Counted from the stretch's first letter, positions 22,836 to 35,663 are shown. The stretch: DNA of 64,000 nucleotides from Drosophila pseudoobscura (GCF_009870125.1 NC_046680.1:6200001-6264000); one strand, 5' to 3'. Notes: generated from the letters alone by a model not told the origin. Made by a program: numbers and translations.

Positions 22836-25251
22836 ATGGCTGCCCGGTTGAGGGTGGGAGTAGGTGGCGTTGGGGGTGTGGGCTTGGGGCCAGCTTTGGG
22901 GATGAGGAAAATACCGAGTTTGTTGGTTTTTGTGGTTTCCTTGGGGCTGTGCGTGTTCTTATTTAACAGTGGAGTGCACGGCAACTCGCTGAACGCCATC
23001 GAGGAGCCAGCGCGGCGCCACCACCAGCACCAGCGTCATCACGAGCACGACAGGGAACGGGCTGAGGACAATGGCTACTGTGCTCCCTACAATGGCAAGG
23101 TGTGCAAGCAGTACATTGTCGGCCAGGTGTGGTACAGCCTGGACGACCCAACGGGTGGCTGGAAGAATGAGCAGACCACAACGGCGCTGTGGGACGAGCT
23201 GATTAGCGACCTCACCGGTCTGTGCCGCGAGGCGGCTGAGGTGAGCAGCCCACTGAGCACACCCTCTGTTGGTGTCTAATATATTCCTTTCGATCGATCC
23301 CCTACAGAAAATGCTGTGCGCCTATGCGTTTCCCAACTGTCATGTGGAGGACGGACAAGCTGTGAGGGCTCCGCTCTGCTTCGAGGACTGCCAGGCCACC
23401 CATCTGCAGTTCTGCTACAACGATTGGGTGCTCATCGAGGAGAAGAAGGAGCGCAATATGTTCATCAAGAGTCGGGGCTCCTTCCGGCTGCCCAACTGCT
23501 CTGCTCTGCCGCACTACGACACCTCCATGCGGCGGCCGAACTGTTCGTACATAGGCCTCACGGAGATCAAGGAGTCGGAAGCTAGCTGTGAGTTGGTCCT
23601 ACCCCCATCGCTGAGAGATCGCTCCTAGGCTAATATGAAATTTTTTTGCATTGACAGACGATTGCCGAAATGGCAACGGCCGATTTTATCTAGGAACTAT
23701 GAACGTGACCAAATCGGGAATTCCCTGCCAGCGCTGGGACACACAGCATCCACACAAGCACATCCAGCCACCCCTGGTGTTTCCACAGCTTCTGGAGGGC
23801 GAGAACTACTGCCGGAATGCTGGTGGAGAGGAGGAGCAGCCCTGGTGTTACACGGTGGACGAATCTGTGCGCTGGCAGCACTGCGACCTTCCCATATGCC
23901 GTGAGTCGAGCTGTTTCTTTCCTTCCAACAGGAGCTCATCTTTGTTTACTTCTTCCCAGCCGACTATGTGGATCCCAATGCCAACGACATGAACACGCCC
24001 ATCAAGATGGAGAAGTTCTTCACCCCCTCAATGATTTTCCTGCTGGCGGGGATCGGTTTCATTGGGATCGTGGCCCTCCATCTGATGATATTGCTGATAT
24101 ATAAGCTGTCCAAGCATAAGGACTACTCCCAGCCGCCGGGAGGAACTGGACCAGGATCTGGCACTGGCGGGGGTGATTGCAATGCCTCGATGAGGGCCGG
24201 TGAGTGCGGAGGCAACTTGGCGACCAGTCGAGAGACACTAGGAGGAGCAAATACCAACACACTGGCCAAGTGGGGCACCATCCGCAGCACGGCCACCATC
24301 CACAGCAACTGTGTCACCCTCACCACGGTGGCCATTCAGGATACCAAGGGCCAACAGAATGCTCGTCTGGAGAAGCTGGAGTATCCACGCGGCGATATTG
24401 TGTATGTGCGCTCCCTGGGACAGGGCGCCTTCGGTCGGGTGTTCCAGGCCAAGGCCCCGGGTCTGGTGCCCGGCCAGGACGATCTCCTGGTGGCCGTCAA
24501 GATGCTCAAGGACGATGCCAGCGATCAGATGCAAATGGATTTCGAGCGGGAAGCCTGCCTGCTGGCCGAATTTGAGCATCCAAACATCGTGAAGCTGCTG
24601 GGTGTGTGCGCCCTGGGCCGGCCTATGTGCCTGCTCTTCGAGTACATGGCACCAGGAGATCTCAGCGAGTTCCTGCGCGCCTGCTCACCCTTTGCCACCC
24701 ACCAGGCCCAGCCCCGTGACCGGCTGCAGCTGAACGAGAAGCACCTGCTGCAAATGGCCGCCGATATTGCATCGGGAATGCTCTACCTGGCGGAGCGGAA
24801 GTTCGTACACCGCGACCTGGCCACTCGCAACTGCCTGATCAACGAGCACATGACGGTGAAGATAGCCGACTTCGGACTATCGCACAAGATCTATCTGCAG
24901 GACTACTACAAGGGCGACGAGAACGACTTTATACCTATCCGCTGGATGCCACTGGAGAGCATTCTGTACAACAAATTCTCGCTGGAGTCGGATGTGTGGG
25001 CCTACGGCATCGTGCTCTGGGAGATCTTCTCCTTCGCCCTGCAGCCGTACTTTGGGCTCACCCACGAGGAGGTCATCAAGTACATCAAGGAGGGCAATGT
25101 TCTCGGCTGTCCGGACAACACGCCACTTTCCGTCTACGCCCTGATGCGTCGCTGCTGGAACCGCAAGTCCAGCGAGCGACCAGGCTTTGCAGAGATCAAC
25201 CACTGCATCCAGCACAGCATAGCAGAGAACGAGTGCAAAGCCATGCTCTAG
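22836..25251 (+). CDS. Nrk: Neurospecific receptor tyrosine kinase (MuSK/ROR-like)
   Basis: Four exons, 22836-23240, 23308-23587, 23658-23900 and 23960-25251, encode 739 residues. A hydrophobic signal sequence lies at about 27-49. A Frizzled-type cysteine-rich domain starts at Cys82, a kringle domain spans about 228-309 (ends WQHCDLPIC), and one membrane helix lies at about 334-357. The intracellular tyrosine kinase has GQGAFG at 463, the AVKML lysine at 490, HRDLATRN at 593, DFG at 613 and the activation-loop YY at about 625. All catalytic residues are intact. CRD plus kringle plus kinase, without an Ig domain in these exons, fits Drosophila Nrk, a neural receptor related to MuSK and ROR. 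An extracellular His-rich insert follows the signal sequence. The 3' UTR runs to AATAAA at 26022. Confidence 0.95.
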
Positions 25252-26063
25252 AGCATGTGAAGGGATCTGGATGTAGATCAATCGAATCCGAACAAATGCA
25301 ATAACTCCGTCGCGTTTCACACGTTTGCAATGAATCCGTAATCCATAAATCGTAATCAGAATGCTCGTCCGTAGTCTTCCGGGGCAGGCAATACAACGAT
25401 TATATACAAGAAACACCCTTTTATACACATATACCACTGATATATATAGTTGATATACTGATATCCCAGACCAGAGGGGCAGGCAGATTGTGCTTCAGTT
25501 AAGTTAAACAGTTGTGAACCCTGCAAGGTTCCATTCCATATCTCTAAGGAATTGATGTCTCTAATTTGGATGCTTCCACGCGCAGCCTTCCGTAATCTTG
25601 GTACTATTTTGTTATATTCATCAAAAGGCTCCCCTCTGACTGGGGTCTAGTCTCTACTCGACTTAATTTGCCACAACGAACGCATCATGCATGTCAGCCA
25701 CTCGGATGGTAGCCGTACTCATATCCGTAGTCCTAAGTTTTCCATATAACCATATGTATGTAGATTGCATTTTAATGAGTTTTTACTAGGATTAAGCAGG
25801 CCACTACTGGCATGGTGAGCCAGAGTCCAAGCACTCCACACAAAAACTCAACTCAGTATGTATACAAAGTGCTGAATTGTGCAACAGGAACCACACACAC
25901 ACCGAAGACCATCAAAACAATAACGAATATGAAATATTTAGAGAACTGTCTACAGCCTAACTTTCTTGAGACATTTACATAATCAGAATTTGTAACTAAA
26001 ATGTTGAATGTAATTTGTATAAATAAACCCCACTCATAATCGTACCCAGCTCCGCACTACTCC
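25252..26063. other. Nrk 3' UTR
   Basis: About 790 bp downstream of the Nrk stop end at an AATAAA at 26022-26027, just before the 3' end of the convergent glycine-rich gene. No other reading frame is supported. Confidence 0.6.
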
Positions 26064-26453
26064 TCAGCATGTGTAGTAGCCGTAGTCGTCGTAGTAGCAT
26101 CTGCTGTAGGCCACCGGCAGGGGAATAGGCAAAGGCACAGGTATAACGCCTCCGTATCCATAGCCTCTATACCGACCATATCCGCCGAAGCCATAGTATG
26201 GTCGGGCGCTACCGAATCCGTATCCTCCACCTCCCCCGTATCGACCACGCCCTCCACCTCCGCGTCCACCGCCGAATCCACCGCCGCGTCCACCGCCGAA
26301 TCCACCGCCGCGTCCGCCACCGTGTCCACCACCATGTCCACCTCCAGCTCCACCGCCGTGTCCACCTCCCCCTCCCCCTCCTCCTCTGGCCTCAGACATC
26401 TGCCAGGGAACCAAAAGCAGAGCCAGGCATAGCAAAATCCACAATCTTGACAT
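26064..26453 (-). CDS. Small secreted glycine-rich protein
   Basis: A single exon encodes 129 residues. A clear signal peptide (MSRLWILLCLALLLVP) is followed by a glycine-rich central region with GGGHGG and GGGRGGGFGG repeats, then a Tyr/Gly-rich part, then VIPVPLPIPLPV and a C-terminal pair of cysteines within YSRCYYDDYGYYTC. Such proteins are typical of insect cuticle, extracellular matrix or antimicrobial glycine-rich peptides; sequence alone does not separate these. The repeats are simple at the DNA level (GGTGGACACGGTGG-like), so length may vary between individuals. Confidence 0.82.
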   Translation of the reverse strand: MSRLWILLCLALLLVPWQMSEARGGGGGGGGHGGGAGGGHGGGHGGGRGGGFGGGRGGGFGGGRGGGGRGRYGGGGGYGFGSARPYYGFGGYGRYRGYGYGGVIPVPLPIPLPVAYSRCYYDDYGYYTC

Positions 26454-26797
26454 TTTCCTTCCTCTTAGAGAACCTTTTCGATCAGTTTTTCAATTGCGAC
26501 TGGGACAGAACCTCAATCGGAACTTCGGGACTTGGACTCCAGCTGTAAATACTAATTATTCCCGATTAATTAGGATCACCGTGTTAAGTGATATAGCGAA
26601 AATCCCCCAATGCATTGCAGATACAGATTTTTTGTAGTAATTTGTTTTTGTATTTGGATTTCACGACTCCCGCCTCGCCTCCGATTCACACTCCTCGATA
26701 TCACAGAGCCTAAATGATTAGGCATGAAATTCAATATTTTCCTTAACCAAATGAGAACCTAAATGTACAAATGGGGATGACCCATGGAGCTGTTTTT
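26454..26797. other. Spacer; no gene seen
   Basis: It holds the upstream region of the glycine-rich gene, with a TATTTA box-like sequence near 26540 on the minus strand, and the lipocalin 3' end. Confidence 0.45.
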
Positions 26798-29026
26798 TCA
26801 GAGCACCTCGGGGCAGTTTTTGTTTTTGCTGATGATTAGTCTGTCCGGATCTAGCGAGAGTCTCTTGAGCACATCGTAGACTTTGGAGCGTATGTCGACT
26901 TCGAAGTCGCGATCACGCCCCAATATCCATATCTGATCGGAATGGCCCAGGGAGCCAATGCTGCCGCAGGACCAAAGGATGGCGAAGTTCTCATAGTCCG
27001 TATAGAGCACTTGGTACTTCCCAGAGCCGGGCAACAGACGGGCAATCACATCCGGGAATCGAGTGGTAAACTACCCAAGTAAGCATTAATGATAATAATG
27101 AAAGTGTTTAAGCAGCGAACGAAAGGGAAGTCTCACCTTGAAATCCATGATGGAGGATCTGCTGTTCTCGGGCGTAGCATAGCCTATATTCACATTCGGA
27201 TTGCCAGTTCTACAGAGGATAACACTAGCTAATAAAGCTGAATATCTATGATCGGTTTGGCTCTACTCACATACGATTGATGTTCTTGATGGCCACCCCT
27301 AGCTTGAAATTTTGGAACTTGGATTGCTCCCCCTTGTTGTACGGCTCGAACTGAAATGTGGTGCAGCCCGAAGCAATCTCTGGAAGGTAAAACGAACGTT
27401 CTACCTCATACCAATGGCCCAGAACCTGAAATTAAGCAAATAAGTTTTTATTGTTTCAGCATTATCTAAGATATGTTTAAACGTTGTACGTCTTCTCTTT
27501 TAAGGCAAACTTTCAACATCAAAGGGTGTAACAAAGAAATGTTTACTCAAGGTACTCATTCATTCATTTATTAAATAACTATGGGTAGTATAGTATATAT
27601 CGTTCGGATAACCCCAGAACTAATTAGATCGCAGCTGCGTGGTTCTGAAAGTTGGGCCCTTTCTTGTGCTGGCACGCGCTTTACCTGCGTTTCTCTCGCG
27701 TTAACTGGGTTACTACTACAACAAGTCCCCCCTTCTTTCGCGGTAGCATTCATTATTTAGCAAATAATGCGTAAAACATAAACATTTTTGTGTTGGAACT
27801 GGTTTTTGTGGCTGACCATTAAAAAAGCAGAGTAGCGGCGGCACCGTCATCAGACATTTGGCTTCTTGCAGTTCAAAGTCACGCGAAGAAGCAGTCGAGA
27901 CGGCTTTATGATGCATCTGTGGATGACGAGGCGAGGTCTTTGCCCCTGGGTCAGCAGTTCAGAGCTGGGTGAATGGTGGGTCGCGGTCGCTAATGATGTC
28001 AAATGATGTTTTATTTACGCCCGTCCAGAGCTCAATTGGATGATTATGTGGTGACGGAGCGAGCTCTCGCCTAGCAAATTATGAGAGATTATCGTTTATG
28101 CAAATCAAGGCTCAATCAATTTAATTCGTGCTGCTAAATTGATTGTACCCCAACAGCAACAGTGGCACTATTGGCACTGGTGGTCCCCGTCGCCGTCTGG
28201 TCCCCTCCTAATGGGGCTCTGCAATTAGTTCACTTTGTTGTCCTTGGCATGCCTATGAATGCCGTTTTTATTGGAAGCTGTGGATTTACTTCTTTTTTTT
28301 TATTTTTTCCAAAAAAATACAAGTAAGTGGCTTGTTTACCATCGGACGGACGGACGGACAGACAGACCAGGCCAGGCCATCATGCTCGTAAAGCTTTTGT
28401 GTGTGTGTAGTGTGTCTCCTTCTGTAAAACTGGTTTGCATTTTTACATTGGGGATGGATCGGATTTGATGGCCTTAAATTGGTTCAAGTTCATCTTTATG
28501 CACAATCCATAAAATGAAGAAAGGTCTTCGGCCGCCTTGTGCTAATTAATTGAAAAGGCGACAGATTTAAATTTGTTTTTGGATCCCCCCCTCTTTGCCA
28601 GATAATGCGCTGTATTTACGGTGCATCTCAAAACTGTAAGGACAGTGGTAGTACAAATTAAAGGAATTGGAAAGGGTTTGACCTTAGGTAATATCTTTGA
28701 TGGGGTGATTCACTAATTTGATTCACTAATTGGACAATGACCTACATCAGAAAGTGGTGTCAACGAAATCATTTACAGAATATAGTATGTATATCATATA
28801 TTTATCATTCATGGAATGCATAGTTCTCCAACCGAGATGATTCAGATTTTAGAGATCCGCACGACGTTAAACTTACACGACTCATATTGAACTTTGGCAT
28901 CGATGGATAGTTCGGGCAACGTCCAAATCCATAGGCATTTGTCTCCGCCACAAAGGTCAGTAGGAACACACTTGAGACCATCGCCATTCCAAATGGCGAA
29001 ATATGGCGAAACGTTTGCTTGCCCAT
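26798..29026 (-). CDS. Apolipoprotein D-like secreted lipocalin (Lazarillo type)
   Basis: Four exons on the minus strand: 28877-29026, 27271-27425, 27137-27209 and 26798-27070, with a 1.45 kb first intron, giving 216 residues. A signal sequence (MAMVSSVFLLTFVAETNAYG) precedes the mature protein. The lipocalin GxW motif appears as GHWYEVE, followed by the ApoD-type block YTDYENFAILWSC and the C-terminal WILGRDRDFE. Four cysteines (CPNYP, CTTF, SCGS, CPEVL) fit the two disulfides of ApoD. These proteins bind lipids and protect neurons from oxidative stress. It could be the orthologue of D. melanogaster GLaz, which I recall as near Nrk on 2R, but I did not verify this. The start was set at MGKQTF; an in-frame ATG 14 codons upstream exists. 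Confidence 0.88.
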
Positions 29027-30872
29027 GATTGCTTGATTGTATTTCTTTTCGTTTCTTTTCTTTTCCAATTTGATTTCACTTTGAATGCTCTGTGAATGTG
29101 ATCTATCACTTTACACGCGAGAATTGGCACAGATCCGATGGATAAATGCTTCTAACTAAACCGAATAGAATTCAGAAACGAGTATTTCTGTTATTAAGGC
29201 AATTGATGTGAGTCACTTGGCTATGCACAGAGTGATTTCCGTCAGTGATTTGGGTGTCACTGAGCCTGAGGGCTTGGTGGCATGGGGGCTTGGGGGAGGA
29301 ACAGGTTTACTTGGCCAACGAACTATGGATTTACATTTCCTCAAAGTACTCGTATTGGGTTTGCCCATTAATATTCCGCAAGGGAAATGTGCGATAATAA
29401 AAACGTGCTGCTTCTGTTGCCGCTGCCGCTGCTGCTGCTGCTGGTCTTCCAGTGGAGGAGCCGGCTGGAGGAGGAGCCACTCGACTCTGTGGCTCTGGAC
29501 ATGGATGACTGGCGAATGCAGTCGGCAAAGAGTGAAAATAACAGCCGAAACTAGGTTGACCAGCGGCGTTACGTAAAGAAAAGCCCGAGCAGCGCCAAGT
29601 CAAGCGAGCCCAGCCCCAAGTCCCCGAGTGCCCGATCCGATTCCGATCCCAGTCCCAGCCCCCATGCGAAATGCAGGTGGAACAGGTTGGACGACGGATT
29701 TCGCACACAGCTCACAACACACCCGAACGAACCGTAGGAAAATGATTGCGCATTCGCGAATGAATAAAAGCGAAAATGGCTAATCAAGGAAGCGCAGGGA
29801 AACTTGATGCCGTCAATTGTGTCATGAAGTTAATCGAGTGCATTGCTCGATTTATGCTCGAATGCAGCGGGATCATCAAGTTCAAGATAAGCCTCATTAG
29901 CTGACAGAAGGAAGTAGTCCATAACTTTATTGCAGCCACTGTGTTTGCCATTACCACCATGGGGGAATCGTTCAAATAGCGACAGGCAGGCCGCAGTCGC
30001 CCCTCTGGGCCCAATAGGAAAGTGTTAATTTCACAGTCAACACAGAAATACGCTTAAACGAATCGCACAAATGGTAAACAATGGTGGCTGTCGTTGTTCA
30101 GTTGCAAAATATTGTTACTGCCCGAAGTCTGATTTCACTTTGTGTACAAGCACTCGTATGCCAGTATCTTTATCCATACATACGCACTCATGGGTGTGTA
30201 TCTGTAAAATGCACTCGTTGTACCGCCTTTTAAATGCTGTCTCTTTGTTTACATCGTTATACGTATGTGGCATGCGTACGCGTTCTTTTCATTTGTAGTT
30301 TTATCTCGATATCACGAACCGCGCTGAAGCCGTGGACCGACCAAACCGTTGAAAGCTAATGAACGGTGAACGGAAATTTAAATTGAACTTGATTCTCCGC
30401 ACTCTGGTTACACTCGAACAGATCTATCGATGTTCTGGTATCGATAGTAGGCGGAGAATATGTGCGTATATTTATTCAGATGTTATATTAATATTATGTT
30501 AATATTCTCTTGCTAGCCAGTTAAGAATTTGTTTCAATCTCAGTGAAAGTGGAGAAAGTTTAAATTTGTGCCAACATATAATATTTATCCGATATTTGAC
30601 TGTGCAGATATCTGCTTTGCCCATCTCTAGCTAGCAGTGAAATGCAGTGAAATTGTAAATTTTTTTCGTTTTGCTGTAATGTGAATTTTTCTAGTTTATT
30701 TTGGAATATTTTATTTAATAACACGAAATTTAAGAGAACACATACTAGCGTAAGTTGCCGGTCAGATGCAAGTGACCGTGGACGCCCGCCAAGTCATACG
30801 TTAACCACGCTTTTCTCAGTGCCCTTTGTTCCATGTTCCAATATTTTACACACTTTCGTCTTCTAGGAAAAT
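29027..30872. other. Spacer between lipocalin and zda
   Basis: It contains lipocalin upstream sequence, a short CTG/CAG-type triplet tract near 29412-29440 and, from about 30400, the zda promoter and 5' UTR. A TTCTAG acceptor just before 30867 suggests a 5' UTR intron. No coding region is supported. Confidence 0.5.
30425..30446. promoter_or_regulatory. DRE (DREF-binding) pair upstream of zda
   Basis: A perfect TATCGATA lies at 30439-30446 and a TATCGATG at 30425-30432, with a Motif 1-like CTGGTTACACT just upstream near 30404. These elements are typical of Drosophila housekeeping promoters. Confidence 0.65.
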
Positions 30873-32373
30873 ATGGACACGGAGAAATCTAGCAGCAGCT
30901 CCTTTGAGGATCTGACGAATGCCGAAGACACGAAGGATTTACGTAAGGCCACAGCCGAGGCAGCCTCTGAAGAAACATCAGCAACAACGACTCTTGTCGG
31001 TGATGCGGATAAGGGAGAAGAGGCCGAGAGTGAAAGTGAATGTGATATATTGGGCAACAAGCAGCTGATAAAGCGCATCATCAAGAAGGCACCGGAAGAT
31101 GCCAAAAGTCCCAGTCGCGGTGAACTGGTAACCATAAGTTTTACCGGTAAACTCGAGGATGGCAAAGTGGTAGAGGAGGAAAAGAACTTTCAGTGTCATG
31201 TTGGAGACTATGAGGTGGCCCAGGGCTTGGATATGATACTGCCCATGCTGAAAGTGGGTGAAGTCGCCGAAGTGGTTGTGGATCCCAGATTTGGCTACGG
31301 GACGCTTGGGCTAAAAAAAGACGACGGGGACTTCATTGTCCCACCTAATGCGCTTGTAAGTGTGAAGCCAGCCAAATCATGAAAATTTAGCTTCATGTCT
31401 ACCTTACAGCTTACTTATGAAATAGAGCTGCTGGATAGCAAATACGAAGAGTTTGCCGATCTGAAGACCTTTGAAGTGATCCGCAAATATGGGTTTGTTA
31501 AAGCACAGCTCCCTGTCCATAGCACATGATCACAAGAAACTCGTTCCCTTTCCAGAACCCGCAAGAAAGAGCGTGCCAATTACTTTTTCAAGCGGTTGGA
31601 ATATAATACTGCCATTCACTTGTACAGACGCGCTCTTGACTATTTGGACACACGTGATGGGGATCCGGAATCTGAATTTGACAAAGAAGATTTGCAAGTG
31701 AGTGAAACGAATAGTGACGTGTCCTATAGTGAACTCTAAAGGATCCCTTTGACTAGCTCTCCAACAGTGAAACGCAGGCCATTCTGGATGATCGTTTGAT
31801 TGTCTATAACAACCTGGCCATGACTCAGATCAAAATTTCGGCCTTCGACGCAGCCCTCAAGTCTGTGGAGAATGTCTTGCGGTGTCAGCCGAATAATCCA
31901 AAGGCCTTGTATCGCAAGGGAAGAGTAAGTACAAAATATAGTTTATATTCCTGTTCTTAGTGTGTGACCAAACATTTTGTTTTAATCCCCTCCAGATTCT
32001 GGAAGGCAAGAACGACACGCAGGGTGCTATTAAGTTGTTCCAAAAGGTGGCTACTCTCGAGCCTGAAAATCGTGGAGTTCAACAAGATCTGGCCAGGCTT
32101 TTCATCAAGGCGCGTCGCGATCAACACAACGAAAAAGAAATGTATCAGAAGATGTTGGGCCAGGCCAAGAAAATGGAACAAAAGACTGCTGCCCGACAAA
32201 AGCAACCCCTCGTGGAAAATTCCAAGGTTCTTAAATCACAAAAATAGAATTAACACAACTGCCTTCAACCACTCTATTTTTTTGTGTGCTTGCAGCTGAA
32301 ACTTCTGGGCTATCTAATGGGTTCTATATTGATTGGCGTCGCTGGCGTTGCCATTTATCGTTACAAGTACTAA
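30873..32373 (+). CDS. zda: FKBP8/FKBP38 immunophilin, tail-anchored (zonda)
   Basis: Six exons: 30873-31355, 31410-31492, 31556-31697, 31757-31924, 31996-32226 and 32296-32373, giving 394 residues. An acidic N-terminus is followed by a PPIase FKBP domain at about 80-175 ([35 protein letters not shown]), a TPR domain at about 200-340 and a C-terminal membrane anchor ([20 protein letters not shown]). FKBP8 sits on mitochondrial or ER membranes and affects mTOR, Bcl-2 and autophagy; D. melanogaster zonda (CG5482, recalled) acts in autophagy. The last intron has the weak donor AAG|GTTCTT. If it is not spliced, the frame ends at 32247 after VLKSQK and the anchor is lost. Confidence 0.92.
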
Positions 32374-33207
32374 GGACAAGACTTGCACTCGATATCCACT
32401 GTGTAATTTGGGCAAATGAAATGCATTTTGAAAACTATACACAGAACAGTCAAAATTATGAACGTTGAAATGCCGTAATTGCTTATTTCTAAAGAAATGG
32501 CTCTTGTTGTACAACTTACACTATGCACACTTACAGTAGTATGTATTTGTCAAAGGTATGGTTTTGGATAATATACATATGGATAATGTTAATGCTTAGT
32601 TCTAATCAAATACATTCTTTTTTAATCAAGTACCAGGAATTGTTGAATAAAGCATACTTTTCATTTACTCATTAATGGAATGCATTTCCAGGCGATTGCA
32701 ACTATTCTTTCTAGTCTGTCTTGTTCTCTGTGGTTTCTTTCGGTAAGAATGTATATTCGTGCATAGTAGAGCATGGCTTTAGGTTAGTGAGAGTCTTAAA
32801 CTCAAGGTTCCAGTAAATTGAAAGATATCCTTACATTTAATCTCTCATTTCCGATTAACGCATTTAAATTGAACGGTTATCGAACCCAAAAATGAGCAAC
32901 ATTGCTGGTATATTTATGCTACTTGTAATGGTATTTTTCATTCATTTTGCGGTATATTAGAGAACATTCCCTCCATTTTGTGCTATATTCAAGTATATTT
33001 CATCTAATTTCTGGCATATAATGGTCTATTTATTCTATTTTGTAGTATATTTTAACCACACGCCTTAGGCAAAATTTAGCACATTTTCGATGCTGAATCA
33101 TTGCCCCGCAATATTTAATTAACTGCACAAAACGGTTGTTTTTGCAGTGTCAGTAGAGTTGTGCAGCTTTAAAAATCAATTTTATATTTCAATACGTAGC
33201 AGCCGAA
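32374..33207. other. Spacer between zda and cathD with GTATATT-rich repeats
   Basis: From about 32937 to 33056 the phrase (C/T)ATTTTG followed by a GTATATT-like core recurs at least three times (about 32944, 32977 and 33038). The zda 3' UTR and the cathD promoter also lie here. No gene is supported. Confidence 0.5.
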
Positions 33208-34435
33208 ATGCAGAAGGTTCTACTGCTGCTGGTCGCTTGCCTGGCATTGGCTGTGGCCGATTCCAACTCACGTTTGCTGCGTGTGCCGCTAAATAGATTC
33301 CAGTCAGCCCGCAGGCATTTTGCCGATGTGGGCACAGAACTGCAGCAATTGCGCATTAGATATGGAGGAGGCGATGTACCAGAGCCCCTCTCCAACTACA
33401 TGGATGCCCAATACTACGGACCAATATCGATCGGCTCCCCTCCGCAAAGCTTCAGGGTGGTCTTCGACACCGGCTCTTCGAATCTATGGGTGCCGTCGAA
33501 GAAGTGTCATCTGACCAACATTGCCTGTCTGATGCATAACAAGTACGATGCTAGCAAGTCGTCGACCTACGCCAAGAACGGAACAACATTTGCCATCCAG
33601 TACGGATCGGGCAGTCTTTCCGGCTACCTTTCTACCGACACACTCTCGATGGGTGGCCTGGACATCAAGGGTCAGACATTTGCTGAGGCACTGAGCGAGC
33701 CCGGTCTGGTGTTTGTCGCTGCCAAGTTCGACGGCATTCTCGGACTCGGCTACAGCTCGATCTCTGTGGATGGGGTCAAGCCACCATTCTACGCCATGTA
33801 CGAACAGGGCCTGATCTCGTCACCCGTGTTTTCCTTCTACCTGAATCGCGATCCAGCTAGCCCTGAAGGTGGTGAAATCATTTTCGGAGGCTCCGATCCC
33901 AAGCACTACACCGGAGACTTCACCTACTTGCCTGTCACCCGCAAGGCGTACTGGCAAATCAAAATGGACTCGGCCGCCCTTGGCGATCTGGAGCTGTGCA
34001 AAGGTGGCTGCCAAGTAATTGCTGACACTGGCACCTCTCTTATTGCCGCTCCAATGACTGAGGCGACCTCGATCAATCAGAAAATAGGTGGCACCCCCAT
34101 TATTGGAGGACAGGTGAGCTTTCAGCATTAAGTGCCCAAGGGAAGTACTAATCTCTGTCTGTATCTGATTCTAGTATATCGTTTCCTGCGACCTGATCCC
34201 CAAACTGCCGGTCATCAAGTTCGTGCTGGGTGGCAAGACCTTTGAGCTGGAGGGCAAGGACTATATTCTCCGTGTGGCCCAAATGGGCAAAACAATTTGT
34301 CTGTCTGGTTTCATGGGCATTGACATCCCCCCACCAAATGGCCCGCTCTGGATTCTGGGTGATGTCTTCATTGGCAAATACTACACCGAGTTCGACATGG
34401 GCAATGACCGTGTGGGCTTCGCAGATGCTAAGTGA
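33208..34435 (+). CDS. cathD: Cathepsin D, lysosomal aspartic protease
   Basis: Two exons, 33208-34113 and 34175-34435, encode 388 residues. A signal peptide ([17 protein letters not shown]) and a basic propeptide precede the mature bilobed pepsin-fold enzyme. The two catalytic aspartates lie in FDTGSS (Asp87) and ADTGTS (Asp273), and the flap tyrosine is in QYGSG near residue 132. An N-glycosylation site NGT follows at about 124. All catalytic residues are intact. The sequence closely matches fly cathD. It degrades proteins in the lysosome. AATAAA follows at 34522-34527. Confidence 0.97.
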
Positions 34436-35663
34436 ATAATTAAATACATTATACTCGAACACTAAAGTGTACTTTATAGCTTCCACAATTGGGACTTTAC
34501 TTTCTTCGATTGAGCTCGTGAAATAAAAATTAACTTATGTATACCATTTCTTTGTTTGCCTTGCTCCGACGTTGTTATTGTCCCAACGGGCTATCAGCTT
34601 TCTGCAAAATTATCAACACTTTTTTTTTGCTTTCGTTGCAATTTGATAACGTTTGAGCTTTATGGGATTGACTATATTATGTATGTACGATTTTTCTTTG
34701 TTTGTTAACATTGCACAGACTCATCTAGCAACACGATTCGCTGTTCTTTCCACTCTATTAAATATATAATATGTATTTAATATTTAAACACTATATACAT
34801 GATTAGCAACACGGTGCGCTGCTTGTTTACACTCAATTAATATGCATGAATGTGTATGTGCGTATATTATATATTTGTACATGTGTAATAAAATATATAT
34901 ATATGGGCATATAGAAAGCTTAGACGCACCCGCCGATAACATATTGCTGGGAATCAACCAAGCCGACTGTGCCAACTGAGTCATCTTCAATATCAATCAC
35001 TATAATCGCCCAGGATTAAAGTGCATGATATACAGAAATTACTTGAAGAATGGTGGTGGCTGTGACACTATTGAAGTTGTATTTTATCAAAGACTATACA
35101 ATACCAAGATGTTTCTTGACGGGGTATTTCATGACGCTCCGTAGACTAAGGGCGCGCACGGTTTCAATTTGTCTCTAAACGCGACCCGCTCCTGTTTCAC
35201 CTACATATTTCTATAGAATAGAATGTAGATAGCCTTTACCCCTGTAACCGGGGCTGAAAACAAGTGACGCGTGTGTGCTCTTCGGATTAATCTTTACTCT
35301 GACGTACAACATTCATCATTAAACTCTATAGAGAGCTTTTTGGCGAGACTCGCGTACATACATACTCGCATGAGTATCGCTTTGAATTCTTCAATGGAAC
35401 TTCTCATGTGCGGTCATAGTGCCCATGGAGCGTACTTTGTACTCTTGACTGAATCAGCACGAATCAGAAATCGCCAACGCTGAGAACCCTCTATAGATAT
35501 ACTTGAACATAGTGCCATTTTGTTGTTGATTCGTAAACAATGAGTTTATTACACTATAAAAATAGAATTTGGATAGATAGGGGGGGTGAGGTGACTGTTT
35601 AATACTAGGCAAAGACACTAAACTAGTAGATGCAGGGTAGCGTGCTTCTGGGACTTTAACTTC
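34436..35663. other. Spacer, convergent cathD and puml 3' ends
   Basis: It holds the cathD 3' UTR, then AT-rich sequence with TATATA tracts near 34750-34910. No reading frame looks real. Confidence 0.5.

Noticed and set aside
29331-29708. Minus-strand frame with a poly-Ala run
   Set aside because: The run comes from a GCT/CTG triplet tract; the rest looks like random translation.
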